Shown here: piece after piece, positions 53,491 to 62,390 of the stretch
How the letters are laid out: each line of letters starts with the position of its first letter
Numbering within the stretch: position 1 is the stretch's first letter
From: JAZKBN01 sp040388605
GTDB lineage: Bacteria > Bacteroidota > Bacteroidia > Cytophagales > Flexibacteraceae
Assembly: GCA_040388605.1 (NCBI GenBank)
Contig: JAZKBN010000016.1
Span: 62,001 to 126,000 of the forward strand
Direction of reading: 5' to 3'
DNA: 64,000 nt
The notes under the pieces: generated by a model
Told to the model about the DNA's origin: nothing
Database searches by the model: none
What the model saw: only the letters and a program-made list of their open reading frames with translations
Made by a program: the position numbers and the translations under genes

Positions 53491-54056
53491 GTAAAAGCGA
53501 TACTAATGTACCTGGCCTGAATACAGGGCAATTGCCTGTTGATGTAGCTGAAAGCAGCCTGATATCTCGTGCATTACCTGCAAAAGATGAAATTATGGAA
53601 TGGCTGCATGCTGTAAAAGACCCGGAGATCCCGGTTTTGTCTTTGGTTGACCTTGGGGTTATTACCGATATCCGTATTTCTGAATCAGGTCGTGTTGAAG
53701 TGGAAATGACCCCTACTTTCAGCGGCTGCCCGGCCATGGACGTAATGCGGCAGGGTGTTGAACAGGAACTGTCAGCGCATGGCATTGCAGACTACAAAGT
53801 AAATATCAGCTTCGAAAAACCTTGGAGCAGCGATAAAATAACAGCCCGGGGCCGCGAGGCCCTGAAACGTTTCGGGCTGGCCCCTCCGGCCTATACCCAT
53901 GGCCAAACTGATATAGACTTGATTGAACAAGCTATTTGCCCGCGCTGCAACAGCCACGATACCCTGATTAAAAGCATTTTTGGCCCGGCTTTGTGCAGAT
54001 CATTGCATTATTGCAATACATGCAAACAAGGCTTTGAGCAATTTAAGCCTATCTGA
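53484..54056 (+). CDS. paaD: 1,2-phenylacetyl-CoA epoxidase maturation protein PaaD
   Basis: MIP18/SufT-like protein thought to help insert metal or Fe-S centres in the epoxidase. Residues about 40-115 form the DUF59 fold (DPEIPVLSLVDLGVITDI, FSGCPAMDVM) and the C-terminus has a zinc ribbon with CPRCNS and CNTC (about 151-184). ATG 53484 overlaps the paaC stop by 7 bases, pointing to translational coupling. Confidence 0.88.
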   Translation: MVSKSDTNVPGLNTGQLPVDVAESSLISRALPAKDEIMEWLHAVKDPEIPVLSLVDLGVITDIRISESGRVEVEMTPTFSGCPAMDVMRQGVEQELSAHGIADYKVNISFEKPWSSDKITARGREALKRFGLAPPAYTHGQTDIDLIEQAICPRCNSHDTLIKSIFGPALCRSLHYCNTCKQGFEQFKPI

Positions 54057-54204
54057 TATTTTCATTTTCGACTGAGGCCGATTTTTTTTGTATAATTGCC
54101 TCAGGTCTGTTCAATGGCTTATGTTGAGCAGACTTGTTGCAGACACTTTAACCAAGAGTCTTTATATTATTAAAAGCCCCGTCAAAAAAAAAACATTATT
54201 ATTT

Positions 54205-54816
54205 ATGAATAAAGCAGGCAGAATAACCTTATTTATTGCAACGGCTTTTATTTGTATGTACTGTGCACCAAAAAAAAGTGCAGAAACAGCAAGTACATCT
54301 GAAATAGCCAAAGTATCATCGCATACCGATACCCTTGTTTCCAAAGTTGACACTGCATGGGCGCAAATGATGAAAGATGATGATGCACGCCTGGATGCCA
54401 TGCAGCGAATTACTGTAGAAATAAAAACGCTGGAAAAATACGATGAAGCCAAAGTTGCTGAAATGCAAAAACAGATTGCTGAATTAAAGGCTATACGTTA
54501 TAACCAGGCAAGCATGGCCGACAGTAAATCTATAGACAACTACGATGCGCAGACAGATTCAGTGTGGGCGCGTGAGCAACGCCTAATGAATGCGCACCCC
54601 CGAATCAGGCAATATATGCTGGTGAACCAGCTCACAGATGAAATAAATAATGAAATAGCCCGCATTATTGCATTCAGGCTCAGGTACGATGAAAATGCAG
54701 ACAGCCTGAATGCATACCTGAAGCAGCATGAAAGCACACTTTCACAGGCCGGTGAAAAATATTCCAAATTAAAACCCATGCCTGTTTTCAGGTTGCCTGA
54801 ACCTGCCAAACAGTAA
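54205..54816 (+). CDS. Putative lipoprotein with helical coiled-coil body
   Basis: From ATG 54205 the N-terminus is a lipoprotein signal (MNKAGRITLFIATAFICMYC, Cys about 20 as lipobox) followed by a Ser/Thr linker and a long polar helical region (about 50-200) with heptad-like spacing (DARLDAMQRITVEIKTLEKY, MQKQIAELKAI). No enzyme motif. An upstream ATG at 54088 would add 39 residues without a signal. It has its own terminator. Function unknown. Confidence 0.65.
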   Translation: MNKAGRITLFIATAFICMYCAPKKSAETASTSEIAKVSSHTDTLVSKVDTAWAQMMKDDDARLDAMQRITVEIKTLEKYDEAKVAEMQKQIAELKAIRYNQASMADSKSIDNYDAQTDSVWAREQRLMNAHPRIRQYMLVNQLTDEINNEIARIIAFRLRYDENADSLNAYLKQHESTLSQAGEKYSKLKPMPVFRLPEPAKQ

Positions 54817-54864
54817 AATTGTGCAATTGCATAACATACAAAATTCAGAAAATCAATGGATTAT

Positions 54865-54899
54865 AAAGGGCCGGGAAATGCAGATTCCGGCCCTTTTTT
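54865..54899 (+). terminator. Terminator after the lipoprotein gene
   Basis: Stem AAAGGGCCGG/CCGGCCCTTT (54865-54874 with 54887-54896), 12-nt loop that can pair further, followed by more T (to 54899). It separates the lipoprotein gene from the tRNA promoter 53 bp later. Confidence 0.85.
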
Positions 54900-54951
54900 G
54901 GGCTTGCTGAAAATTAAATTCTTAGAAAGGTAATTTTTTTTCAGGGGTCTT

Positions 54952-54982
54952 TTTGATATGTAATTAAGAACACCTACTTTTG
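54952..54982 (+). promoter_or_regulatory. Promoter of the tRNA-tuf cluster
   Basis: TTTG (54952-54955), a 19-bp spacer and TACTTTTG (54975-54982) are a perfect match to the Bacteroidota consensus TTTG-N19-TAnnTTTG. It lies 58 bp before tRNA-Tyr. Confidence 0.85.
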
Positions 54983-55040
54983 CATCTCCATTAACGGAAA
55001 GGCGCTCCAAAAGGGCAAAAATTCGGGTTAGTGCCACTAC

Positions 55041-55122
55041 GGGGAGATTCCAGAGCGGCCAAATGGAACAGACTGTAAATCTGTCGGTAACACCTTCGCA
55101 GGTTCGAATCCTGCTCTCCCCA
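55041..55122 (+). tRNA. tRNA-Tyr (GTA)
   Basis: 82-nt class II tRNA. Acceptor GGGGAGA pairs with TCTCCCC, discriminator A. Anticodon GTA lies in loop CTGTAAA and a long variable arm follows, as expected for Tyr. T-loop GGTTCGAATCC is normal. CCA is not encoded. Confidence 0.97.
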
Positions 55123-55184
55123 CAAACGTTTCAGGCCCGCTGCAAAGCGGGCCGCTGAAACAAACCAAATATCAATACCAACAC

Positions 55185-55257
55185 GCGGGAGTAGCTCAGT
55201 TGGTAGAGCGGCAGCCTTCCAAGCTGCAGGTCGCGGGTTCGAACCTCGTCTCCCGCT
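55185..55257 (+). tRNA. tRNA-Gly (TCC)
   Basis: 73-nt tRNA, acceptor GCGGGAG/CTCCCGC, discriminator T, anticodon TCC in loop CTTCCAA, T-arm GGGTTCGAACC. CCA is not encoded. It lies 62 bp after tRNA-Tyr in the same cluster. Confidence 0.97.
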
Positions 55258-55260
55258 CAC

Positions 55261-55340
55261 CGAGTGCTAAGTGCGAAGTTCTAAGTGCTGAGTGTGCTTC
55301 GAAGGAGACTCTGCACTAAGCACTCCGCACTGAGCACTAA
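55261..55340. repeat. Imperfect inverted repeat between tRNA-Gly and tRNA-Thr
   Basis: Arms of 33 nt (55261-55293 and 55308-55340) match at 26 of 33 positions when one is reverse-complemented, with a 14-nt loop containing TTCGAA. Each arm is built from repeats of AGTGC or its complement. It fills nearly all the spacer between the two tRNA genes and may be a processing hairpin or a copy of a dispersed repeat. Confidence 0.7.
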
Positions 55341-55344
55341 GTAG

Positions 55345-55416
55345 GCCGTTGTAGCTCAGTGGTAGAGCACCTCCTTGGTAAGGAGGAGGTCGTGAGTTCA
55401 ATCCTCATCAACGGCT
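55345..55416 (+). tRNA. tRNA-Thr (GGT), copy 1
   Basis: 72-nt tRNA, acceptor GCCGTTG/CAACGGC, discriminator T, anticodon GGT in loop TTGGTAA, T-arm GAGTTCAATCCTC. CCA is not encoded. Confidence 0.97.
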
Positions 55417-55474
55417 CTGTCCCTAGGGGAACTAATGATCCCGATGATAACGTTCATCAGATCGACCTTTGAAA

Positions 55475-55484
55475 NNNNNNNNNN
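55475..55484. other. Assembly gap (10 N) between two tRNA-Thr genes
   Basis: Ten undetermined bases one base before the second tRNA-Thr. True length is unknown. The neighbouring near-identical tRNA genes could have caused a misjoin or collapse. Confidence 0.95.
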
Positions 55485-55485
55485 A

Positions 55486-55557
55486 GCCGACGTAGCTCAG
55501 GGGTAGAGTACGTCCTTGGTAAGGACGGGGTCGTGGGTTCAATTCCCATCGTTGGCT
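55486..55557 (+). tRNA. tRNA-Thr (GGT), copy 2
   Basis: 72-nt tRNA, acceptor GCCGACG/CGTTGGC with one G-T pair, discriminator T, anticodon GGT in loop TTGGTAA. It differs from copy 1 in the acceptor, anticodon-stem and T-stem pairs, so it is a separate gene and not an exact duplicate. It precedes tuf by 82 bp. Confidence 0.96.
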
Positions 55558-55639
55558 CATACGAGTGCTGCCCCGGTCGTTATGGCCGTGGCTTACAATA
55601 ATTTAATTTCAAAAACCAAAAACAGAGGAAATATCCAAA

Positions 55640-56827
55640 ATGGCTAAAGCACAGTTTGACCGCTCCAAACCTCACGTAAACATAGGTACCATCGGTCACG
55701 TTGACCACGGCAAAACCACTCTAACGGCTGCGATTACAAAGGTGCTTGCCGGACAGGGTTTAGCTGAAATGCGCGATTTCTCTTCAATTGACAACGCTCC
55801 TGAAGAAAAAGAACGCGGTATTACAATTAACACCGCTCACGTAGAATACTCTACCAAAGCCCGTCACTACGCTCACGTTGACTGCCCGGGTCACGCTGAC
55901 TACGTTAAGAACATGGTTACAGGTGCTGCCCAGATGGACGGCGCTATCCTTGTGGTTGCTGCAACCGACGGACCAATGCCACAAACCCGCGAACACATAC
56001 TTCTGGCCCGCCAGGTAGGTGTGCCTGAGCTGGTTGTGTTCATGAACAAAGTCGACATGGTTGACGATCCTGAACTTCTTGAACTTGTTGAAATGGAAAT
56101 TCGCGAGCTTCTCAGCTTCTACGATTTCCGTGGCGATGATATCCCCGTTATTCAAGGCTCTGCCCTTGGCGGCCTGAACGGCGACCCGAAATGGGTTCCA
56201 ACCATTCAAGCCCTTATGGATGCTGTTGACAGCTGGATTCCAATTCCTAAGCGTCTTACTGAGCTTCCTTTCCTAATGCCTGTTGAAGACGTGTTCTCAA
56301 TCACCGGCCGTGGTACAGTTGCTACCGGTCGTATCGAGCGCGGTATCATCAACTCCGGCGAGCCTGTTGAAATACTCGGCATGGGTGCTGAAAACCTTAA
56401 GTCAGTGGTTACAGGTGTGGAAATGTTCCGCAAAATACTTGACCGTGGCGAAGCAGGTGACAACGTAGGTCTGTTGCTCCGTGGTATTGAAAAAGAAGCC
56501 ATCCGTCGTGGTATGGTTATTTGCAAGCCGGGTTCAATTACTCCTCACACTGAATTCAAAGCTGAAGTTTACGTACTCAGCAAAGAAGAAGGTGGTCGTC
56601 ACACTCCTTTCTTCAACAAATACCGTCCCCAGTTCTACCTGCGTACAACTGACGTTACCGGCGAAATCAGCCTTCCTGCTGACATCGAAATGGTAATGCC
56701 CGGCGATAACGTTACCATCACTGTTAAGCTTATCAACAGCGTGGCAATGGACAAAGGTCTTCGTTTCGCTATCCGCGAAGGTGGCCGTACTGTTGGTGCA
56801 GGTCAGGTAACTGAAATCCTCGTTTGA
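55640..56827 (+). CDS. tuf: Elongation factor Tu
   Basis: Delivers aminoacyl-tRNA to the ribosome. G1 GHVDHGKT (19-26), switch region RGITINTAHVEY, G3 DCPGHADYV, G4 NKVDMVDD, and the C-terminal RTTDVTGEI and GAGQVTEILV are all present; length (395 aa) is normal. Codon use is more biased than its neighbours, as expected for a highly expressed gene. It closes the tRNA cluster and is followed by a terminator, so secE, nusG and the ribosomal L11 genes are not next. Confidence 0.98.
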   Translation: MAKAQFDRSKPHVNIGTIGHVDHGKTTLTAAITKVLAGQGLAEMRDFSSIDNAPEEKERGITINTAHVEYSTKARHYAHVDCPGHADYVKNMVTGAAQMDGAILVVAATDGPMPQTREHILLARQVGVPELVVFMNKVDMVDDPELLELVEMEIRELLSFYDFRGDDIPVIQGSALGGLNGDPKWVPTIQALMDAVDSWIPIPKRLTELPFLMPVEDVFSITGRGTVATGRIERGIINSGEPVEILGMGAENLKSVVTGVEMFRKILDRGEAGDNVGLLLRGIEKEAIRRGMVICKPGSITPHTEFKAEVYVLSKEEGGRHTPFFNKYRPQFYLRTTDVTGEISLPADIEMVMPGDNVTITVKLINSVAMDKGLRFAIREGGRTVGAGQVTEILV

Positions 56828-56868
56828 TTTTAAACCGAAGGCCCCAAGCCCGAGGTAATCAATATAAT

Positions 56869-56900
56869 AAAAGCCGTTTTGCGAGAGCAGAACGGCTTTT
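56869..56900 (+). terminator. Terminator after tuf
   Basis: Stem AAAAGCCGTTTTGC with GCAGAACGGCTTTT (56869-56882 with 56887-56900, one wobble), GAGA tetraloop, ending in TTTTATATTTTC. A/T ends make it usable on both strands, here between convergent genes. Confidence 0.85.
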
Positions 56901-57070
56901 ATATTTTCATGAAATAGGCTCACTCCTGCTCATGATTTTACTTTCCTGCTGTCGTTGAAATATCTGAAAGTTAAACTGAGCTTTTCCTGATTTTTATAAG
57001 CCTAATTGAACTTATAGACTTTTCCAAAGCAGGAATTTTATAGGCGGGGGCATATATAAACCGACAACTG

Positions 57071-60034
57071 CTACCTGTCACAAATATCCTTAAAAGCACA
57101 GTACAGGCATTTTTCAACTACGGGTGTTTGCGAAAATGGTATTTCACTGTTGAACAGTTCCTCAAGGGTTGTGCGCACACCGGCCTCAAAATCAGGTAGA
57201 ATACCCGTTACATCTTCAATTGAAATTGCAGATTTCCCGCTGCCCTGCGCTATGCGGGTACCGGTTTCATAATTATAGTCCTGCCCGAAAAGCTCGGTCA
57301 TTTTAATAAGCCCGGCTGTTACCTTATCGCCACGTTTGGGCGAGGTATATGCATACAGCATGGCATAAAACAAGACCTGGAACACCGCTTTGGGTCGCTT
57401 GTCAGATTCCCTGTCGAAAAGGTCATCCAGGGCTTTGAACTGCTGCATATCGCCCCCGGTTTTATAATCGAGTACGCGTATGGTGTTGGTTTCTGCTTTT
57501 CGGTCTATACGGTCAATAATGCCGTTCAGGTTAATTTTTTGCGGCAGACCTGCAATATTCAGCGGGAATTGGTATTTGTAATCTTTCCCGCTTTCAAGGC
57601 CAAGCACCTCGAAGGGCGCATAAGCTTTATCGAGTTCAAGAATGCGATTTACGTACTTGGTTATTATTTCACGTACAATAACGTTGCGCCCGTTGAGTTC
57701 AAAAATATCAGGGCCGGTTGCCGAGTATTTTACGCTGAAGCTCTCGCTCACTATATCAGCTGCTTTAGCCATAAGGCTGACAAAATCGGCAGCCTCCACA
57801 AGGTTTGATTTTTTTGATTCCTGCAGGCTGTCATAAAGCTTTTCCATAGCCTTATGCAGCACATTCCCGAAATCAGATGCGCTCATTTCCTCGGCAATAT
57901 CCTCTGAGCTGCTTAAGCGGGCTACATGGGCAAAATAAAAGCGAAGTGTGCAATCTATATAAGCATTCAATGCCGATGGCTTAAGGCTTGCCTGCACTTC
58001 ACTTTCGTTTCCGGGTACCAGGTATTTATTCAGCAAAGCCATAATTTCAGGTGTCTTTGCAACTGAAATCGGGTTACTTACATCGGGCTTAACCTCGTTA
58101 AGCAGGGTTTGGTTAATTATTTTAAGATTGCTTTCATATTTAAGCTGCAAAGCAAATCGGCTTATTTGGCCGTTTGCCTGGCCTTCATTAACGGCATTAT
58201 AAATAAGATAAACCTTTTTAGCCCTGTGCAGCAGGCGCTTGAATACGTATGCATACATTGCATCGCTTTCAATAAAAGTATCGAGCCCGAAGCCTTTACG
58301 CAGGCTGAAAGGTATTAATGAATTGGCCGGCGCCGTCGGCGGAAAATTATCTTCGTTGGCCGACAGTATAATGATGTTGTCGAAATCAAGATTACGGCTT
58401 TCAAGCAGACCCATCAGGTGAAGGCCTTCCTGCCCATCGTCAGTAAATGGAAGCTTGGCCGAAGCGAGAATTTGCCGGTAAATGAGCCAGAAATCATTGA
58501 TCTCCATTTGGGCGCCCAATTGCGTAAAAACATCGTTAATACGCATGAGGGCCACATATACCTGGTAAAAATACTCTTCTTCTATGGTGAACTTTTCATA
58601 GTCGTCAAGGTTCAGGCTTACACCCGGGTTTTGCCGCTGCTTAATAATTTTCTGCTCTTCCCTGATGTAGCCGAGCAGAACCATGATGATATTGGAAAGA
58701 TAATCGAAAACACCGTTTACCTTATCTACCCTTTGGAAAATATGGCGGTAAACAGGGTTTTCGCCAATGAAATTATCAAGGCTTACAAGAATCCTGTTGG
58801 TGCTTTCAATATCACGGATGTTGGTAATTACATTGCCAATATCACTATACAGTACATACGGGTGCCTCAGGATACCCAGCACATGCCTGTGGTTAAAGTA
58901 TGTTCTGCTGCCGTCCTTTGATGCGCTTGCACTAAGCTGAAGGTTAATAATGTGCTCAAGCAGGGTAAAAACAGGGGTAGTGCTCAAGGGGTAACCCATT
59001 GTTACATTCACCTTTTCTGCCTTTTGCGGCAAGGCATGCAGCATAGGAAAAAGCATTTCCTGCTTGGGCATGATAACAGCAGTACGGCCTGTTCCGCTTC
59101 CCGTAATCAATTGCTCAAGCAGCTGCCCGGCCACACGCGCCTGCCCTACGTCAAGCGAAGCCCCAATCATGAAAACCTCAGGATTGGCCTGCTCAATCAG
59201 CCGTGGCATTTCCTTTGGGAAAGTTGTACCTAAAACGGGGTGGCTTCGGTATTTGCGCAGGAAATACCCGGCTTCTTCGCCGGAATTGTCCATATAATGG
59301 GCATCGATGTCCCAAAATATCCTGGCTTTACCGGCTTCAACCCAGTGCGAGAAAACAGTAATTTCGCATCGGCTAAGGTTATTAAACCCGGCAAAAATCA
59401 CCATTTTATCTGTCGGCAATAAGCCTGCCGATACTTTCTCTGCAGCTTCCCTGAACTGCATGCCTTTCCAGGCTTTTCCTTCAGCTTTAAGCTCGCCTTT
59501 TAGGGAGCTGTAAAGCTTTGGCAGGCGGGTCCAGAGATTGAGAAACCTGTCTTTTTGATCGCTGTTCTTATTTTCCGCAAAAGATTTCCTGAACAGGCGA
59601 ATGGCTTCTAACTGCTCTTCGGTCAGGAAATCGCTGAATGTGGCATCCAGTTCTCGTTGATCGAGCAGGTCGGTAAAAAGCTTATGGGTATCAACCATGG
59701 CCATATCAATTTCATCGAAATCATGGATGAGGAGCTCGGCCCAAAACCAAAAAGAAGCAGGGTTTTGCTCACCGGGCGCAATTTTATCGTAGCTCTGCAT
59801 GAGCCTGAATATGTAATCGCTGTCGTGTGTAAAGTTTTCAAGTCCGCTGAGCTCTGCCATAAAAACCTCCAGCGATTGAATTTTAGGCATCCAAACAGGC
59901 TTATCGAGCACTCGGCCAAGACTTTTTCGGAAAAAATTACCGGATCTTACGTTCGGAAAAACAATTCTTAAACCGGAAATATCCTGCTTATACTCCCTGA
60001 ATAAATCGCCTGCAAGCTGATCAAGAAAATCCAT
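57071..60034 (-). CDS. AddB-like PD-(D/E)XK nuclease with Fe-S cysteines
   Basis: A 987-residue protein like the AddB subunit of the AddAB helicase-nuclease used in double-strand break repair. The N-terminal part resembles a helicase fold without a Walker lysine (LRIVFPNVRSGNFFRK where AddB often has GRAGSGKS). The C-terminal nuclease has NVLHKAME (His about 727), GIIDRID (Asp about 841) and DYKTG (about 856-860), and the Fe-S cysteines are Cys about 695 and CLYCAFKDIC (about 976-985). I chose ATG 60034 (MDFLDQLAG). No addA partner is in the window. It follows the phosphatase gene by 75 bp. Confidence 0.82.
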   Translation of the reverse strand: MDFLDQLAGDLFREYKQDISGLRIVFPNVRSGNFFRKSLGRVLDKPVWMPKIQSLEVFMAELSGLENFTHDSDYIFRLMQSYDKIAPGEQNPASFWFWAELLIHDFDEIDMAMVDTHKLFTDLLDQRELDATFSDFLTEEQLEAIRLFRKSFAENKNSDQKDRFLNLWTRLPKLYSSLKGELKAEGKAWKGMQFREAAEKVSAGLLPTDKMVIFAGFNNLSRCEITVFSHWVEAGKARIFWDIDAHYMDNSGEEAGYFLRKYRSHPVLGTTFPKEMPRLIEQANPEVFMIGASLDVGQARVAGQLLEQLITGSGTGRTAVIMPKQEMLFPMLHALPQKAEKVNVTMGYPLSTTPVFTLLEHIINLQLSASASKDGSRTYFNHRHVLGILRHPYVLYSDIGNVITNIRDIESTNRILVSLDNFIGENPVYRHIFQRVDKVNGVFDYLSNIIMVLLGYIREEQKIIKQRQNPGVSLNLDDYEKFTIEEEYFYQVYVALMRINDVFTQLGAQMEINDFWLIYRQILASAKLPFTDDGQEGLHLMGLLESRNLDFDNIIILSANEDNFPPTAPANSLIPFSLRKGFGLDTFIESDAMYAYVFKRLLHRAKKVYLIYNAVNEGQANGQISRFALQLKYESNLKIINQTLLNEVKPDVSNPISVAKTPEIMALLNKYLVPGNESEVQASLKPSALNAYIDCTLRFYFAHVARLSSSEDIAEEMSASDFGNVLHKAMEKLYDSLQESKKSNLVEAADFVSLMAKAADIVSESFSVKYSATGPDIFELNGRNVIVREIITKYVNRILELDKAYAPFEVLGLESGKDYKYQFPLNIAGLPQKINLNGIIDRIDRKAETNTIRVLDYKTGGDMQQFKALDDLFDRESDKRPKAVFQVLFYAMLYAYTSPKRGDKVTAGLIKMTELFGQDYNYETGTRIAQGSGKSAISIEDVTGILPDFEAGVRTTLEELFNSEIPFSQTPVVEKCLYCAFKDICDR

Positions 60035-60109
60035 ACCTATTAATACCTTTAATTGGTGCAATTAATACAGCCGGGGAAAGTACAATTACCCTGCCCTTGC
60101 GGCGAAAAA

Positions 60110-62287
60110 TTAAAGCCGCACACCTATCACCGACACATCATCGGTTTGCGGCGCATTACCCTTCCAGGCAAAGAATTCGTTTTCAAGCATCACCCGCTGA
60201 TCGAGGCACTTTTCAGGGCTGATTTTCTCAAGCACCATGCGGAGGTTCTTGGTCATGAACTTCTTCAGGTAAGTACCGCCAAACTGGTCGGCAAATCCAT
60301 CGGAGCTCATGTAAATCATATCTCCTTCAGCATAGTTAATTGTATGCGAAGTAAAGGCTTTTTCATCGAGCGGCGGGCTGCCTATTGAGAATTTATCGCC
60401 TTTAATCTGCTCAATGGCGCCTGCATGCACACGGTAAAGCAGGCTGTGCGCTCCGCAGAACTTAAGTGTTTTCTCAAAGGGGTTTATGCTGATAACGGCT
60501 ATATCCATTTCACCGCCGGCATCAGGGTCAGATGTTTGGGTGCGCAGCGATGCGTAAACCTTTTTGTCGAGATCTGTTACAATTTCAACGGGGTCGGTAA
60601 TATGGCCTTCAATTACAATTTCGTTCATAAGGGCTATGCCCATTACGGTCATAAATGCGCCCGGAACACCGTGACCCACACAATCACCTAAAGCAAGCAC
60701 AATATTATCAGGGCTTATCTGGGTACACCAGTAAAAATCCCCGCTTACAATATCGCGGGGCTGATAGAACACAAAATGATCGCGGAAATAAGCCGGCATA
60801 CGTTCTGCAGCGGGGAGCATAGCCGTTTGAATGCGCCTTGCGTATGTTATGCTGTCGGTAATTTCCTTGTTTTTTTGCTGTACCAGTTCAATCTGTCGAT
60901 TAATGAGCCGGTTTTTTTCTTCCAAATCATCTCTCTGCCTGAGAATTTCTTCCTGCTTATCTTCCAAATCCTGGTTGGCTATGCGCTGCAGGCGAATGCT
61001 GTTGAGCATAACCAATACAATGATTGTAATCAGGCTGAATACCGAAAGCAGCATGGTATTCCACAGGTTGGCCGATTCGTTTTGGGCTTCCTGGTGCTTA
61101 ATTTTAAGCTTTTGGAGGTCGGTATCTTTTTTAAGCAGCTTAATGTAGGTTGCCTGTTGCTCCAGTTCCCGCTTTTTCTCAATATCCGATAGTATTGCTG
61201 AACTCTTTTGCCGGTCTGAATTACCGTTCAGGCTCTCGTATTCTTTCAGGCTTGAAAGCGCATCCGGGTAATTACCCAGCTTTTCCTGCAAATCGGCAAC
61301 AAGCAGGTAAGCTGAGCGCAGCACATCTTTTGCACCCACTTCTATCGACATGTCGCGGCATTCTTCGGCATACACCAAGGCAATTACCCTGTTACCCATT
61401 ATACCGTAAACTTCGCCCAGGCTTAATAAAGATGTACATATTCCACGCCTGTCGCCTATGCTTTTCTTTATTTTAATTGATTCGGTAAAATAGTTGAGGG
61501 CTGTTGCCAGGGGCCCTGTATGCTTATACAAATCACCTATATTATGCCTGATTGTAGCTTCTGAAAACTTATTGCCTGTTTTCTTTGAAAGCTCTAAGGC
61601 CTGTATGTAATAAACCAGGGCTTTAGGAAAATTCTCAAGGCTGGCATAGGCCAGGCCAAGGCTCATAAGAACGCCTGCTGTACCTTCTTCATCGCCCAAG
61701 CCCTTTACAATAGGCAGGGCAAGGTTATAATACATCATGGCCTTATCCGGCACATTAAGCTGCTCATGCAGGTTACCCAGCGTTTGGTAAGTGGTCCAAA
61801 GGCCGGCCTGGTCTTTAATCTTGTTGCGAATAGCGCCGCTGCGCTCAAAATAATCAAGTGCCGTTACATTGTTCCCCTTTGAAAAATGAACAAGGCCAAT
61901 ATTGTGTAATGCATTGGCAATGCCTTTTAAATCATTCCGCTTTTCCCTTATTTCAAGCGACTTGTTGTAATAAAACAGGGCAGAATCATATACGCTCTGC
62001 TTAAAAAACATAATGCCTATTATCAGGTAGGCTTTATCCTGGCCTTTTAAATAACCGTCTTCTATACTCAGCCTGAGCGCTTCGCGACACAGATTTTGAG
62101 CTTTTAAAGGGTCGTTGTCCCTGATGCCAAAAGCCAGTTCATTAAGCTTGTTAATATAGGTTGTATCACCTTTTCCGTTTTCATCGAAGGCATACGCTTT
62201 GTTCGCAGGCAGGCATATTATGAGAAGCAGTAAAACACCCAGATGGCGCAAATTCAACCGGTTTTTGCCAAAACCGTTAAGCCACAC
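60110..62287 (-). CDS. TPR-SpoIIE family protein phosphatase
   Basis: A 725-residue signalling protein. Signal peptide at 1-33, TPR repeats from about 45 to 355 in the periplasm, a transmembrane helix (408-429), a coiled coil (about 432-478) and a cytoplasmic PP2C/SpoIIE domain (about 485-725). The metal-binding Asp in SGDFYW (517) and GDCVGHGVPGAFM (534-546) and the TDDVSVIGVRL end are present. Such proteins probably pass a periplasmic cue to dephosphorylation of an anti-sigma antagonist or similar target. It lies 103 bp after the persulfide dioxygenase gene and 75 bp before the nuclease gene. Confidence 0.88.
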   Translation of the reverse strand: MWLNGFGKNRLNLRHLGVLLLLIICLPANKAYAFDENGKGDTTYINKLNELAFGIRDNDPLKAQNLCREALRLSIEDGYLKGQDKAYLIIGIMFFKQSVYDSALFYYNKSLEIREKRNDLKGIANALHNIGLVHFSKGNNVTALDYFERSGAIRNKIKDQAGLWTTYQTLGNLHEQLNVPDKAMMYYNLALPIVKGLGDEEGTAGVLMSLGLAYASLENFPKALVYYIQALELSKKTGNKFSEATIRHNIGDLYKHTGPLATALNYFTESIKIKKSIGDRRGICTSLLSLGEVYGIMGNRVIALVYAEECRDMSIEVGAKDVLRSAYLLVADLQEKLGNYPDALSSLKEYESLNGNSDRQKSSAILSDIEKKRELEQQATYIKLLKKDTDLQKLKIKHQEAQNESANLWNTMLLSVFSLITIIVLVMLNSIRLQRIANQDLEDKQEEILRQRDDLEEKNRLINRQIELVQQKNKEITDSITYARRIQTAMLPAAERMPAYFRDHFVFYQPRDIVSGDFYWCTQISPDNIVLALGDCVGHGVPGAFMTVMGIALMNEIVIEGHITDPVEIVTDLDKKVYASLRTQTSDPDAGGEMDIAVISINPFEKTLKFCGAHSLLYRVHAGAIEQIKGDKFSIGSPPLDEKAFTSHTINYAEGDMIYMSSDGFADQFGGTYLKKFMTKNLRMVLEKISPEKCLDQRVMLENEFFAWKGNAPQTDDVSVIGVRL

Positions 62288-62390
62288 CCAAAACGGAGCG
62301 GCCTTACCGGTTTTAAGGCCGGTAAGGTTTTTAATGATGTTAAATTCTGCTGGTTGCGAAAGGCTCAGGATATAAAAATTAAATGGTTGT

